This document shows positions 44,485 to 51,539 of a stretch of 64,000 nucleotides of DNA, one piece after another. The translations under genes and the position numbers were made by a program. The stretch comes from Prauserella flavalba (GTDB lineage: Bacteria > Actinomycetota > Actinomycetes > Mycobacteriales > Pseudonocardiaceae), in the NCBI RefSeq assembly GCF_003202235.1, contig NZ_MASU01000024.1, forward strand, positions 1 to 64,000, written 5' to 3'. The notes under the pieces are model-generated. The model worked only from the letters and a program-made list of their open reading frames with translations. It was not told the origin of the DNA and searched no databases. The first letter of the stretch is position 1. Each line of letters begins with the position of its first letter.

Positions 44485-45144
44485 ATGAGCAAAGGCACCA
44501 TGAGCGGCGAGTGCGGAACCCCAGGGTGCGACAACATCGGCATGGGGATTTCCATTGCCGTGTCACACCCCAGCGTCTACCGGTGCAGCACGTGCCTGGA
44601 CTGCATCAACGCGCTGGCCCCGCGCTGGACACCCGGTATGACCGACCGCGACGCCTACGACGCCCGTACTGACGCGATCGGCGAGATGGACGCCGACACC
44701 CTCCGCAGCGAAGCGGCACCTATCCTCACGCGACTCACCACGGCCCGTGACGCGTACGCCCGGCTGGCCGACCTGATCGGGGCCACCGCCGCACGGGACC
44801 TGGTGAGCGCTATCGTCGATGCGGGAGACCGCGTCATTGACGTCACGGTGACCAACTGGTGGGCCGCGTACCGCTGGCCCGCACACCACCGGACCACCGC
44901 CCCCGAGCAGGAGCGGTTCGCCTTTACCCACGCATGGCCCATCACGGTCAACGGACTCGGCATCGGCACCGTCCGCCGCATCACCGAAGGGGACCGCGAG
45001 CGCTACACCGCCCGCGACCTCACCGGCGGCAGCATCCGGCCCGACCTTCCCGCCGCCGAGGAACCCACCTACGGCACACCGCACGAGGCCGCGCGCGCAC
45101 TCGCCGCCTGGGCCGCCCGCATGGGATGGGACCAGGACCACTGA
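44485..45144 (+). CDS. Unknown 219-residue protein with N-terminal zinc-ribbon-like Cys
   Basis: The N-terminus has two Cys pairs (GECGTPGCDNIG and YRCSTCLDCINALA) that suggest a treble-clef or zinc ribbon, followed by a helical region (ARDAYARLADLIGATAARDL) and a C-terminal domain. The start lies behind AGAGGACAGAGGG. Function unknown; a nucleic-acid-binding role is possible. Confidence 0.7.
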   Translation: MSKGTMSGECGTPGCDNIGMGISIAVSHPSVYRCSTCLDCINALAPRWTPGMTDRDAYDARTDAIGEMDADTLRSEAAPILTRLTTARDAYARLADLIGATAARDLVSAIVDAGDRVIDVTVTNWWAAYRWPAHHRTTAPEQERFAFTHAWPITVNGLGIGTVRRITEGDRERYTARDLTGGSIRPDLPAAEEPTYGTPHEAARALAAWAARMGWDQDH

Positions 45145-45168
45145 CCCGCCCGCGTTTGTCACCCGCCC

Positions 45169-45207
45169 GCTCGCCGCCTCGCCGCCACCGACGGCGGGGC
45201 GGCGAGC
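45169..45207 (+). terminator. Hairpin between two unknown genes
   Basis: GCTCGCCGCC (45169-45178) and GGCGGCGAGC (45198-45207) are perfectly complementary, with a further inner GCCGCC/GGCGG stem. It is a strong candidate terminator or processing site. Confidence 0.6.
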
Positions 45208-45229
45208 CCTGCCCACAGGAGCACCACCG

Positions 45230-46090
45230 ATGAATCACCAGACCGACCACGACCCGCTCGCCGAGGCCCGCGCCGAGGCCGACCGGAACCGTGCCCGCGC
45301 CGACGCGGCGGAAGGGCTCGCGGCACTGCGCGCTGCCAGCCTCGCCGAACTCGCCGCCTACGCCGAAGAGCTGCGCTGCCAGGTCGCCGACCTCACCGAC
45401 GACGCGCACACCCTGTTCAAGGCCACGCCCTACCCACCGGACGGGCTGCGCTACGTCACCGCGCGCATGAACCGCCTCGCCGACACCATGGCACGCGCCG
45501 CCGCCGGATACACCGGAGTCCGCGCCAAAGACATGGCCTACCCCCGCATTCTCGACGACCTCGCCGCGCACGGATGGGCCGCCCGCCCCGATCACGAACT
45601 CGACGGCACCCTGCCGCCGATCCCGTCCGCCGAATTGGGCGAGCGGCGCGGTTACCGGCGCGGCTGGGTCCGGGACGGGCACACGCTCACGTTGTGGTTC
45701 ACCGGGCCGCACGGGCTGGCCTACGCCGATTCCAGTGAGCGCGGACGCCTGTTCGAGACCACCGAGGTTCGCGCTGTGATCACCGGCGAATCCGGTGCAA
45801 CCGACCGTGCGCCCGTCACCCCGGGGCAACCACTCGACGCGAGCTATGCCCAGGTCGCCGAGTTCTTGCACGGGATGGGGTGGACCGGCCCCGCGGACAC
45901 CTACGCCTGCGATGAGCACGGCATCCGGTGCACCACCGGGCCCGGCGTTCACGCCACCTGGACACGCCCCAGCAATCCGCAGGTCGAGCTGTCCGTGTGG
46001 GGCATCGGCGACGAGCCCGCCCACGCCCGCTACTGGGCCGGGCCCATCACCTCACTCGTCCAGCTCGCCCGCATCACCCGCCACCGCTGA
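45230..46090 (+). CDS. Unknown 286-residue protein
   Basis: The N-terminus is a coiled coil (LAEARAEADRNRARADAAEG, then ELAAYAEELRCQVADLTDDA). The C-terminal part contains two beta-rich segments (GYRRGWVRDGHTLTLWF and HATWTRPSNPQVELSVWG). The ATG follows AGGAG. No known domain is recognised. Confidence 0.7.
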   Translation: MNHQTDHDPLAEARAEADRNRARADAAEGLAALRAASLAELAAYAEELRCQVADLTDDAHTLFKATPYPPDGLRYVTARMNRLADTMARAAAGYTGVRAKDMAYPRILDDLAAHGWAARPDHELDGTLPPIPSAELGERRGYRRGWVRDGHTLTLWFTGPHGLAYADSSERGRLFETTEVRAVITGESGATDRAPVTPGQPLDASYAQVAEFLHGMGWTGPADTYACDEHGIRCTTGPGVHATWTRPSNPQVELSVWGIGDEPAHARYWAGPITSLVQLARITRHR

Positions 46091-46176
46091 CCACCTCGCG
46101 CCCCAAGAGCAGCCGCGCAGGTGGGACCGCGTCGCGCAGAAGCACAGGAAAGCCAAGCAACGCAGGAGAAACAGCC

Positions 46177-46729
46177 ATGACCGCATCAACAGAAAGTGAC
46201 CCCGTACTAGACATTCTCGGCGACATCACAAAAATTTTCGGCTCACTGTTCGACCAGATGGACTGGGCCGAGGAGGAAATCGCACGAGCGATCACCACTA
46301 ATCCAGCTGAGGCGGACACGCTCTACCACGGTTTTTCGCTGCTCACGCCCACGCATGAGCGCATGTCCCGCGAATTCGTGTTCCGGCCGCACTGCCGCGA
46401 AAATCCTGAATCGGGTCGTCAACGGCGCAGACACCAGACCGGGCACGGCAGTCGAAGTGTGCTGCGCCTGCAGCGAAGTCAGCACGATTGCCCCGATGCG
46501 ATCCGCTGCCGCCGGACTGTACGCCCGCATGTGGGCCGCTGCCTTCCCCGATGCTCGCGTGTTCGGTGAGCGGCAGTTGCACCACGAAGCGCTGGAAGGC
46601 TCGACCATCGACGACCTCGAAGCCGATGCCCGCCGCCGACTCGCGGTCAAAGATCGCATACTCGGCACCATCGAATGCGCCGGACGTCACCACGGCGAAA
46701 TCGTTCAATGCAAATACGCCGGAGCTTGA
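46177..46729 (+). pseudogene. Unknown gene with one frameshift in an A run
   Basis: The ATG at 46177 follows CAGGAGAAA. The first frame (VLDILGDITKIFGSLFDQMD, then EEIARAITTNPAEADTLYHG) runs to about 46396, where a one-base loss in GCGAAAATCC shifts reading to ILNRVVNGADTRPGTAVEVC and DARVFGERQLHHEALEGSTI, ending at 46729. Joined it is about 183 residues. Sequencing error in the A run is as likely as real inactivation. Function unknown. Confidence 0.55.
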
Positions 46730-46803
46730 CCGCCACCCGTGCAACGCGCCGCCATGCGCGCGGATTCGTATCTACCTAATTCCATTACTGAAAGGGCATC
46801 GTC

Positions 46804-47367
46804 ATGGCCACTGGAGCCGTCGTCAACGCGGCAACTCGACTCGATTGCGGACATGTTTCGGTGCCCGACGGAATCGGCACCGGATTCGCGACCGACTCCG
46901 CTACCGGCGCGACCATCTGCTACGCCTGCGCCACCGAACGACAGCGCGACGCACTCAACCACGCGACCCGTTTCGCCGCCTACGTCGCCTGCGACAGCGT
47001 GACACTCACGACCTGGTCAGGCGGGCATCTCGCCACCATCGACCCGGCCGACCGGCACCAGGCCGGCGAACGAGCCACCACGCCAACCGGGCACCGCTGG
47101 ACCCGCTTTACGTGGCACGCCACCGACGGCGACGGCGGCCGATGGTTCGGCGTCAATGGCGGACCGGGCCTCGTGGTCTTCCTCCGCCGCCTCCGGGTGT
47201 GCGCCTGGCAAACCGAATTCGGCGACGGTCGCCCGCCGCGCTACTGCCATCGGCGCGCAACCCAACAGGTCAGCAGCGCACCGCACACCCTCTGCTGCCG
47301 CCAGCACGCCCGCATGGCGCGCGATCTCTATGCCTGGACCACCCAGCCGATCACCACCACCCGATAA
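46804..47367 (+). CDS. Unknown 187-residue protein with CxxC motifs
   Basis: It contains LDCGHVSVPDGIGTGFATDS and ICYACATERQRDALNH, a CxxC pair, then a beta-rich core with LTTWSGGHLATI and RWTRFTWHATDGDGGRWFGV, and ends with further Cys/His (RYCHRRATQQ, LCCRQHARM). A zinc-binding role is likely. The ATG follows GAAAGGG. Same-strand neighbour of the other unknown genes. Confidence 0.7.
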   Translation: MATGAVVNAATRLDCGHVSVPDGIGTGFATDSATGATICYACATERQRDALNHATRFAAYVACDSVTLTTWSGGHLATIDPADRHQAGERATTPTGHRWTRFTWHATDGDGGRWFGVNGGPGLVVFLRRLRVCAWQTEFGDGRPPRYCHRRATQQVSSAPHTLCCRQHARMARDLYAWTTQPITTTR

Positions 47368-47394
47368 CGCCTCTGTGCAAGGAAAGGATCTGCC

Positions 47395-48106
47395 ATGTTC
47401 ACACCGAATCTCACCGCGACAGACGGCGACGTGTACGTCGCCCTCGCCGACACCACACAGACGTTCCCAGCAACCATCGAAAACGAGCGTTGGAACGGAT
47501 TTGCTGTGCCCCGGTTCCGGCGCACTGTCGCCGAGGCCATTGCCTTGTGGCTCAACACCATGCACGACCACGACCCCGACGAATGGCCCGACACCGCCAC
47601 TTTCGACGGTGACGTGCTGACGGTCCTCGAAACCGAGGAGCACAGGCCGGACCGGATCGAGCCGGACGAGAACAACCGCTACGCGATCGGCTATCGCGGG
47701 TGGTGCTGGGAACTCACCGCTCCGCCAACCGATCCGCAGGCTGATGCCGGTCTGCTGGCCGACTCCGCCCAGCTCGTGCCCGAGGACGACGAAATCCTGG
47801 TCACGATCAACATCGACGGTACGGACCCCGCCTTTCCTGCGCTCGCCTCGGAGATCCATGGGTGGAGCAGGGCTGGATGCCCCCGCTTCCGGCGCACCGT
47901 GGCCGAGGTGGTCGTCGCCTGGATCAGCGACACCGCCCGCAAATACCCGGGAAGGATCTGACCTCGCCTACTGGGACGGCGACACGATCGTCATGGTCGA
48001 CCACCAGGCCATCGGCGAAGACGGATACCTGCCTGACCGGATCACCGCCGCCGAAGACGGCCGCTTCTCGATTGGTGCCAACTTCGAGTGGGAGCGCGCG
48101 GACTGA
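47395..48106 (+). pseudogene. Two-repeat unknown protein with one frameshift
   Basis: The ATG at 47395 follows AAGGAAAGG. The protein consists of two copies of one domain: RFRRTVAEAIALWLNTMHDH with DGDVLTVLETEEHRPDRIEP, and RFRRTVAEVVVAWISDTARK with DGDTIVMVDHQAIGEDGYLP. The first frame ends early at 47961, but a one-base shift at CCCGGGAAGG (about 47950) restores the second repeat to its natural end at 48106. Joined it is about 236 residues. Function unknown. The strong terminator at 48153 follows. Confidence 0.6.
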
Positions 48107-48152
48107 CCGGGCCGGTAGCCGACCGCGAAGCGGGGCCCGGCCATCGCGGTCA

Positions 48153-48186
48153 GGAGGGGCCGTCCCTGACGGCCCCTCCGCTTTTC
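48153..48186 (+). terminator. Rho-independent terminator
   Basis: GGAGGGGCCGT (48153-48163) and ACGGCCCCTCC (48169-48179) form a perfect 11-base stem with a five-base loop, followed by GCTTTTCG. It is the clearest terminator in the window. Confidence 0.85.
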
Positions 48187-48259
48187 GCAGCCATGCCTTC
48201 AACCGGCGGCTGTGCCGCGCAGATGACAGATCGAACGACAGCGGACACAGAGGAAAGCC

Positions 48260-48589
48260 ATGCATGCCAAGTCAAATCGCGTACGTCCACTCGGGCCTGT
48301 CGCTATCGACAAACTAGACCCGACGATGTTCGCAGGTGACGGCGAGCCCCGGGACACCGCCAACCAGGACGACATCATTCACGACAACACCCGCAAGGCC
48401 GGATTCGCTGCAACTGCCATCAACGCCTATGCCGCGCAGGTCGGCGGCGGCTACGAGACCTTCCACGCCCTCATGAGCGACTTCTTCGCAGACCTGCACC
48501 ACCTTGCCGACGCCCTCGACATCGATCTCGCCGCCGCCATCAACGACGGCCGGGACGACTACCTCGCCGAGATCGGCTGCGATCGATAG
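48260..48589 (+). CDS. Unknown 109-residue protein
   Basis: The ATG follows GAGGAAAG. The protein is acidic, with DDIIHDNTRKAGFAATAINA, then ETFHALMSDFFADLHHLADA and LDIDLAAAINDGRDDYLAEI. The last part resembles helical segments of all-alpha nucleotide hydrolases, but the catalytic ExxE motif is not clear. I would not assign a function. Confidence 0.68.
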   Translation: MHAKSNRVRPLGPVAIDKLDPTMFAGDGEPRDTANQDDIIHDNTRKAGFAATAINAYAAQVGGGYETFHALMSDFFADLHHLADALDIDLAAAINDGRDDYLAEIGCDR

Positions 48590-48642
48590 CCGCCGAGCAG
48601 CGACAGGCCCGGCGGAAACGGAAGAAAGAAAGGAAAACAGCA

Positions 48643-48849
48643 ATGACCGAAGTGAAACTGACCAAACTCACCAACGATAATGTTCGGGCGCTCAGGGAAA
48701 CGATGAGCAGCGAGCAGGCGGCGAAAGTCCGGCAGGCCCGGCCCCCCGCCGTCGCGGCCGACCGAGACGCCCCGCCAGCATCCCACGTAAGAACCACGAA
48801 GCCGCATCCTGGCCCGTCGGCCGCACGTCGCTCCCGGCCACATCAATGA
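48643..48849 (+). CDS. Small ORF, C-terminus doubtful
   Basis: The first 29 codons (MTEVKLTKLTNDNVRALRET and on to SSEQAAKV) look like real protein behind AAGAAAGG, but from there the frame is Pro/Arg/Ala-rich and reads like out-of-frame sequence. It may be a real short gene ended by a frameshift. Confidence 0.4.
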   Translation: MTEVKLTKLTNDNVRALRETMSSEQAAKVRQARPPAVAADRDAPPASHVRTTKPHPGPSAARRSRPHQ

Positions 48850-48861
48850 CGAACAAAATCC

Positions 48862-48898
48862 GCCTGTGGGGACGGCATCCGATGTCATCCCCACAGGC
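48862..48898 (+). terminator. Hairpin before the 48923 gene
   Basis: GCCTGTGGGGA (48862-48872) and TCCCCACAGGC (48888-48898) are exactly complementary, with a 15-base loop. Confidence 0.7.
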
Positions 48899-48922
48899 CC
48901 GCTGTCCTGATTGGAGATCCGT

Positions 48923-49201
48923 ATGAGCGCCCAAGAATTCCGTATCTCGTGGACATTCATGCAGAAGTTCGCGATGACACTCACGGTGGACGAAGCCCGC
49001 GCCGTCTTCACGCCCGATCCGTCAGCCGTAAACCAAGACGCGGACCGCGCCCGCCAGCAGCTCGCAGTGAGTGCGACGATCGAAGAGCTGCGGGACCTGC
49101 TGCAGAAGAACCCGACTGTTCTCTACGACGCGATGTGTTCTGTGGAGGACGACGAGGTCGAGCACGTGCGCCGCCTCGACAGCATCGAGATCGTCGGGTG
49201 A
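48923..49201 (+). CDS. Unknown 92-residue protein
   Basis: It starts MSAQEFRISWTFMQKFAMTL behind GGAG. It is acidic and helical (DADRARQQLAVSATIEELRD, then LLQKNPTVLYDAMCSVEDDE). It lies six bases before the PAPS-reductase-family gene and is probably co-transcribed with it. Confidence 0.65.
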   Translation: MSAQEFRISWTFMQKFAMTLTVDEARAVFTPDPSAVNQDADRARQQLAVSATIEELRDLLQKNPTVLYDAMCSVEDDEVEHVRRLDSIEIVG

Positions 49202-49207
49202 ACGCGC

Positions 49208-49672
49208 ATGGGCCACCACGACTGTCACGAAAAGACGGATGATCCGGACCTGGCTCGCTACGACATCATTCTGGTGAATTCCAGTGGCGGCAAGGATTCC
49301 CAAGCGATGCTCGACGTCGTCTGCCGCCGCGCGGCTGACGCGGGAGTTCTGGACCGGATCACGGTCCTGCACTGCGCGCTGGGGCGCGTCGAATGGCCAG
49401 GAACCGCGGACCTCGCTAGGCGGCAAGCCCTGCACTACGGCGTCCGATACGAGGAGCGCCACCCAGAGCAGGGAGACCTGCTGACCCAAGCCCGCCAGCG
49501 CGGGCGCTGGCCGTCGGCCACAGCTCGCTACTGCGCCTCTGACCAGAAGCGCGGCCCAGCAAGGAAACTCGTCACGCAGTTAGTCAACGAGCTAGGCACG
49601 ATCAACCGGCCCGCTCAGGTGCTCAACTGCATGGGCCTGCGTGCCCAGGAGTCTCGCGCACGTTTGAAGAAG
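49208..49672 (+). pseudogene. PAPS-reductase/ATP-pyrophosphatase family protein, 5' half
   Basis: 155 codons encode the N-terminal part of a PAPS-reductase-family enzyme. The PP-loop is NSSGGKDSQAMLDVV, followed by ITVLHCALGRVEWPGTADLA and VLNCMGLRAQESRARLKK. After AAGAAG (ending 49672) the sequence changes to unrelated DNA, and the missing 3' half lies at 61369-61680. Codon 155 is complete at the break, so removal of 49673-61368 would restore a 258-residue protein in frame. Members of the family in mobile elements often adenylate or thiolate nucleic acids; the role here is unknown. Confidence 0.88.
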
Positions 49673-49895
49673 TTCCAGCAATGTTGCGCTGGCTGCATCA
49701 CGGGTCCGGCGGGATTTGCCTGTGAGGTGGCGCGTGGCCGGTTCGCGCGACGACCGAGTTCTATCACGTGCCCGCCGTGTTGATCGAGGCGTGGTCCGGA
49801 ACATCGTTTGAGATGGTGTAGCCTGCGCGCTATTGGTGCGTTCGGTGCATCATAGGGGGGCGATCTGGGACGACCTTGGTTGCGGAGGGTGACGA

Positions 49896-51140
49896 TTGGT
49901 CGATGGGGGACGGACTGCGGGCCTCCGCCGTTCCGGCGTGTCGTCTGTTGTGCCTGGGGTTGCCACGTTGCATGTGGTGCCGGGTGTGTCGATGCTGCGG
50001 CCTGCGGAGGCGGTGTTCGAGAAGACCCTGCAAGGGTTCGCTGATCACCAGCGGGCTCGGCGGTTGACGAAGGACACGGTGCGCCAGCGGTTGCGGATGG
50101 CTCGGCAGGTGCAGGGGGTGGCGGACGGCTATCCGTGGGAGCCGGTGTGGAACCGGGGTCTGTTCGATCGGTGGTCGGCGATGCTGGCCGACAGCGTGGC
50201 CACGTCCACGATGCGCAAGTACCAGAACGATCTCGCGCTGTATCTGGCGTATCTGAGTGATCCGGCCTACGAGTGGCCGCAGGTGTGTCAGGGGTTGTTC
50301 GGCAGGTTCAACTCGTTCGCGCTGCGGGATCTGAACGCGGTCCGTCATGCGCAGGAGTACATCGGCAAGCCCAGCGGGAATCGGCCGCTGGCCCGCGAGG
50401 AGATCAAGCGCCTGTTCGGTTCCATGGAACCGGAGATCCGGCGGCTGCGGGCGGAGGGGCACAAGGGCGCGCTGACTGCGGCTCGTGACCTGGCGCTGTT
50501 GACCACGCTGTACGGCTGGGGCCTGCGGCGACGGGAGGCGGCGCGGCTGGAGACGCACGACTGGCGGAGGCAGGCGAAGCTGCCCGAGTTCGGCGACCTG
50601 GCGGCGCTGGCGGTGCGGTGGGGCAAGCCCAGCGCCGGGCAGCCGCCTCGGCGGCGGATGGTGATCTCGGTGTGGCCGTGGGCAGTGCAGACGGTGCAGG
50701 TCTACCTGGAGAACGTCCGCCCGCTGTTCTATGTCGACCGCGAGGACGACGGCGTGATGTTCCCGACCGAGCGCGACGAGATGATCTCGGAACGGGCCGT
50801 CAACCAGCGCTTCCAGCACTGGCGCGAACTGGCGGGCCTGCCGGATCATCTGGGCCCGCACTGCCTGCGGCACACGTACGTGACCAGGCTGATCGAGTCC
50901 GGCTACGACGGGCAGTTCGTCACCGACCAGGTCGGTCACTCCCACTCGGCGACCACGGCGATCTACACGGCGGTCAGCAGCGATTTCAAGAACCTGAAGG
51001 TCCGTGAGCACCTGGACGCGGCGGAGGAAGCCGCGTTGCAACGTGCCTTCGCGATGGCCGAGACGGAGGCGGAGATGGACGACGACTTCAGCGATCACGC
51101 GTCAGGTGAGCCTGCTGGCCGCCGGAGGAGGGTGCGATGA
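49896..51140 (+). CDS. Tyrosine recombinase/integrase
   Basis: A 414-residue tyrosine recombinase. The core-binding domain is MLADSVATSTMRKYQNDLAL. The catalytic residues are visible: Arg in LTTLYGWGLRRREAARL, HxxR in LGPHCLRHTYVTRLIESG, and GHSHSATTAIYTAVSSD with the second His and the nucleophilic Tyr. The N-terminal 32 residues are low in structure, so the ATG at 49992 (MLRPAEAVFEKTLQ) may be the true start. It overlaps the HTH gene by ATGA. It lies 220 bp from the left end of the element and is the likely transposition enzyme. Confidence 0.9.
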   Translation: MVDGGRTAGLRRSGVSSVVPGVATLHVVPGVSMLRPAEAVFEKTLQGFADHQRARRLTKDTVRQRLRMARQVQGVADGYPWEPVWNRGLFDRWSAMLADSVATSTMRKYQNDLALYLAYLSDPAYEWPQVCQGLFGRFNSFALRDLNAVRHAQEYIGKPSGNRPLAREEIKRLFGSMEPEIRRLRAEGHKGALTAARDLALLTTLYGWGLRRREAARLETHDWRRQAKLPEFGDLAALAVRWGKPSAGQPPRRRMVISVWPWAVQTVQVYLENVRPLFYVDREDDGVMFPTERDEMISERAVNQRFQHWRELAGLPDHLGPHCLRHTYVTRLIESGYDGQFVTDQVGHSHSATTAIYTAVSSDFKNLKVREHLDAAEEAALQRAFAMAETEAEMDDDFSDHASGEPAGRRRRVR

Positions 51141-51520
51141 ACGCGGTGTCCCGGCCAGGGCCGGACGAGCAGAACGACGACGTGCAGGCTCGGCAGCCAC
51201 GCTACGAGTGGCGACTGCGGGAGCTGATGGCGGTCCGCAAGAACTGGTACACCACCACGAAGCTGATCCCGGAGTTGCGCAAGTACGGCTTCGAGTTCGA
51301 CCGCAGCTCGATCTATCGCCTCGTCAGCACCGAGCGTCCGCCGAAGATGCCGATCGAGTTGATCCTGGCCCTGTGCAAGATCCTCGATTGCCGGTTCGAG
51401 GACCTGGCGGTGGAGATCGAGCCGCACCCAGCCGTCGAGGAGCCACCGCGCTGCGGCCCGCGGCCGGCCGTGCCGGACATGCCGTTGTTGTCCGCGGACT
51501 TCTTCGACGCCGAGAGCTGA
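51137..51520 (+). CDS. Small Xre/HTH_26-type DNA-binding protein
   Basis: A 127-residue protein with a Cro/C1-like helix-turn-helix over residues 25-95: RLRELMAVRKNWYTTTKLIP, then FDRSSIYRLVSTERPPKMPI and LILALCKILDCRFEDLAVEI. The acidic tail is unstructured. It overlaps the recombinase gene and precedes the zinc-ribbon gene by 19 bp. It may be a directionality factor or repressor for the module. Confidence 0.82.
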   Translation: MNAVSRPGPDEQNDDVQARQPRYEWRLRELMAVRKNWYTTTKLIPELRKYGFEFDRSSIYRLVSTERPPKMPIELILALCKILDCRFEDLAVEIEPHPAVEEPPRCGPRPAVPDMPLLSADFFDAES

Positions 51521-51539
51521 CCGAACACGGGTAACGCAC

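Noticed and set aside
49208-49783. A complete 191-residue PAPS-reductase-like protein ending at 49783
   Set aside because: After residue 155 the frame reads unrelated element sequence; the true second half is at 61369.
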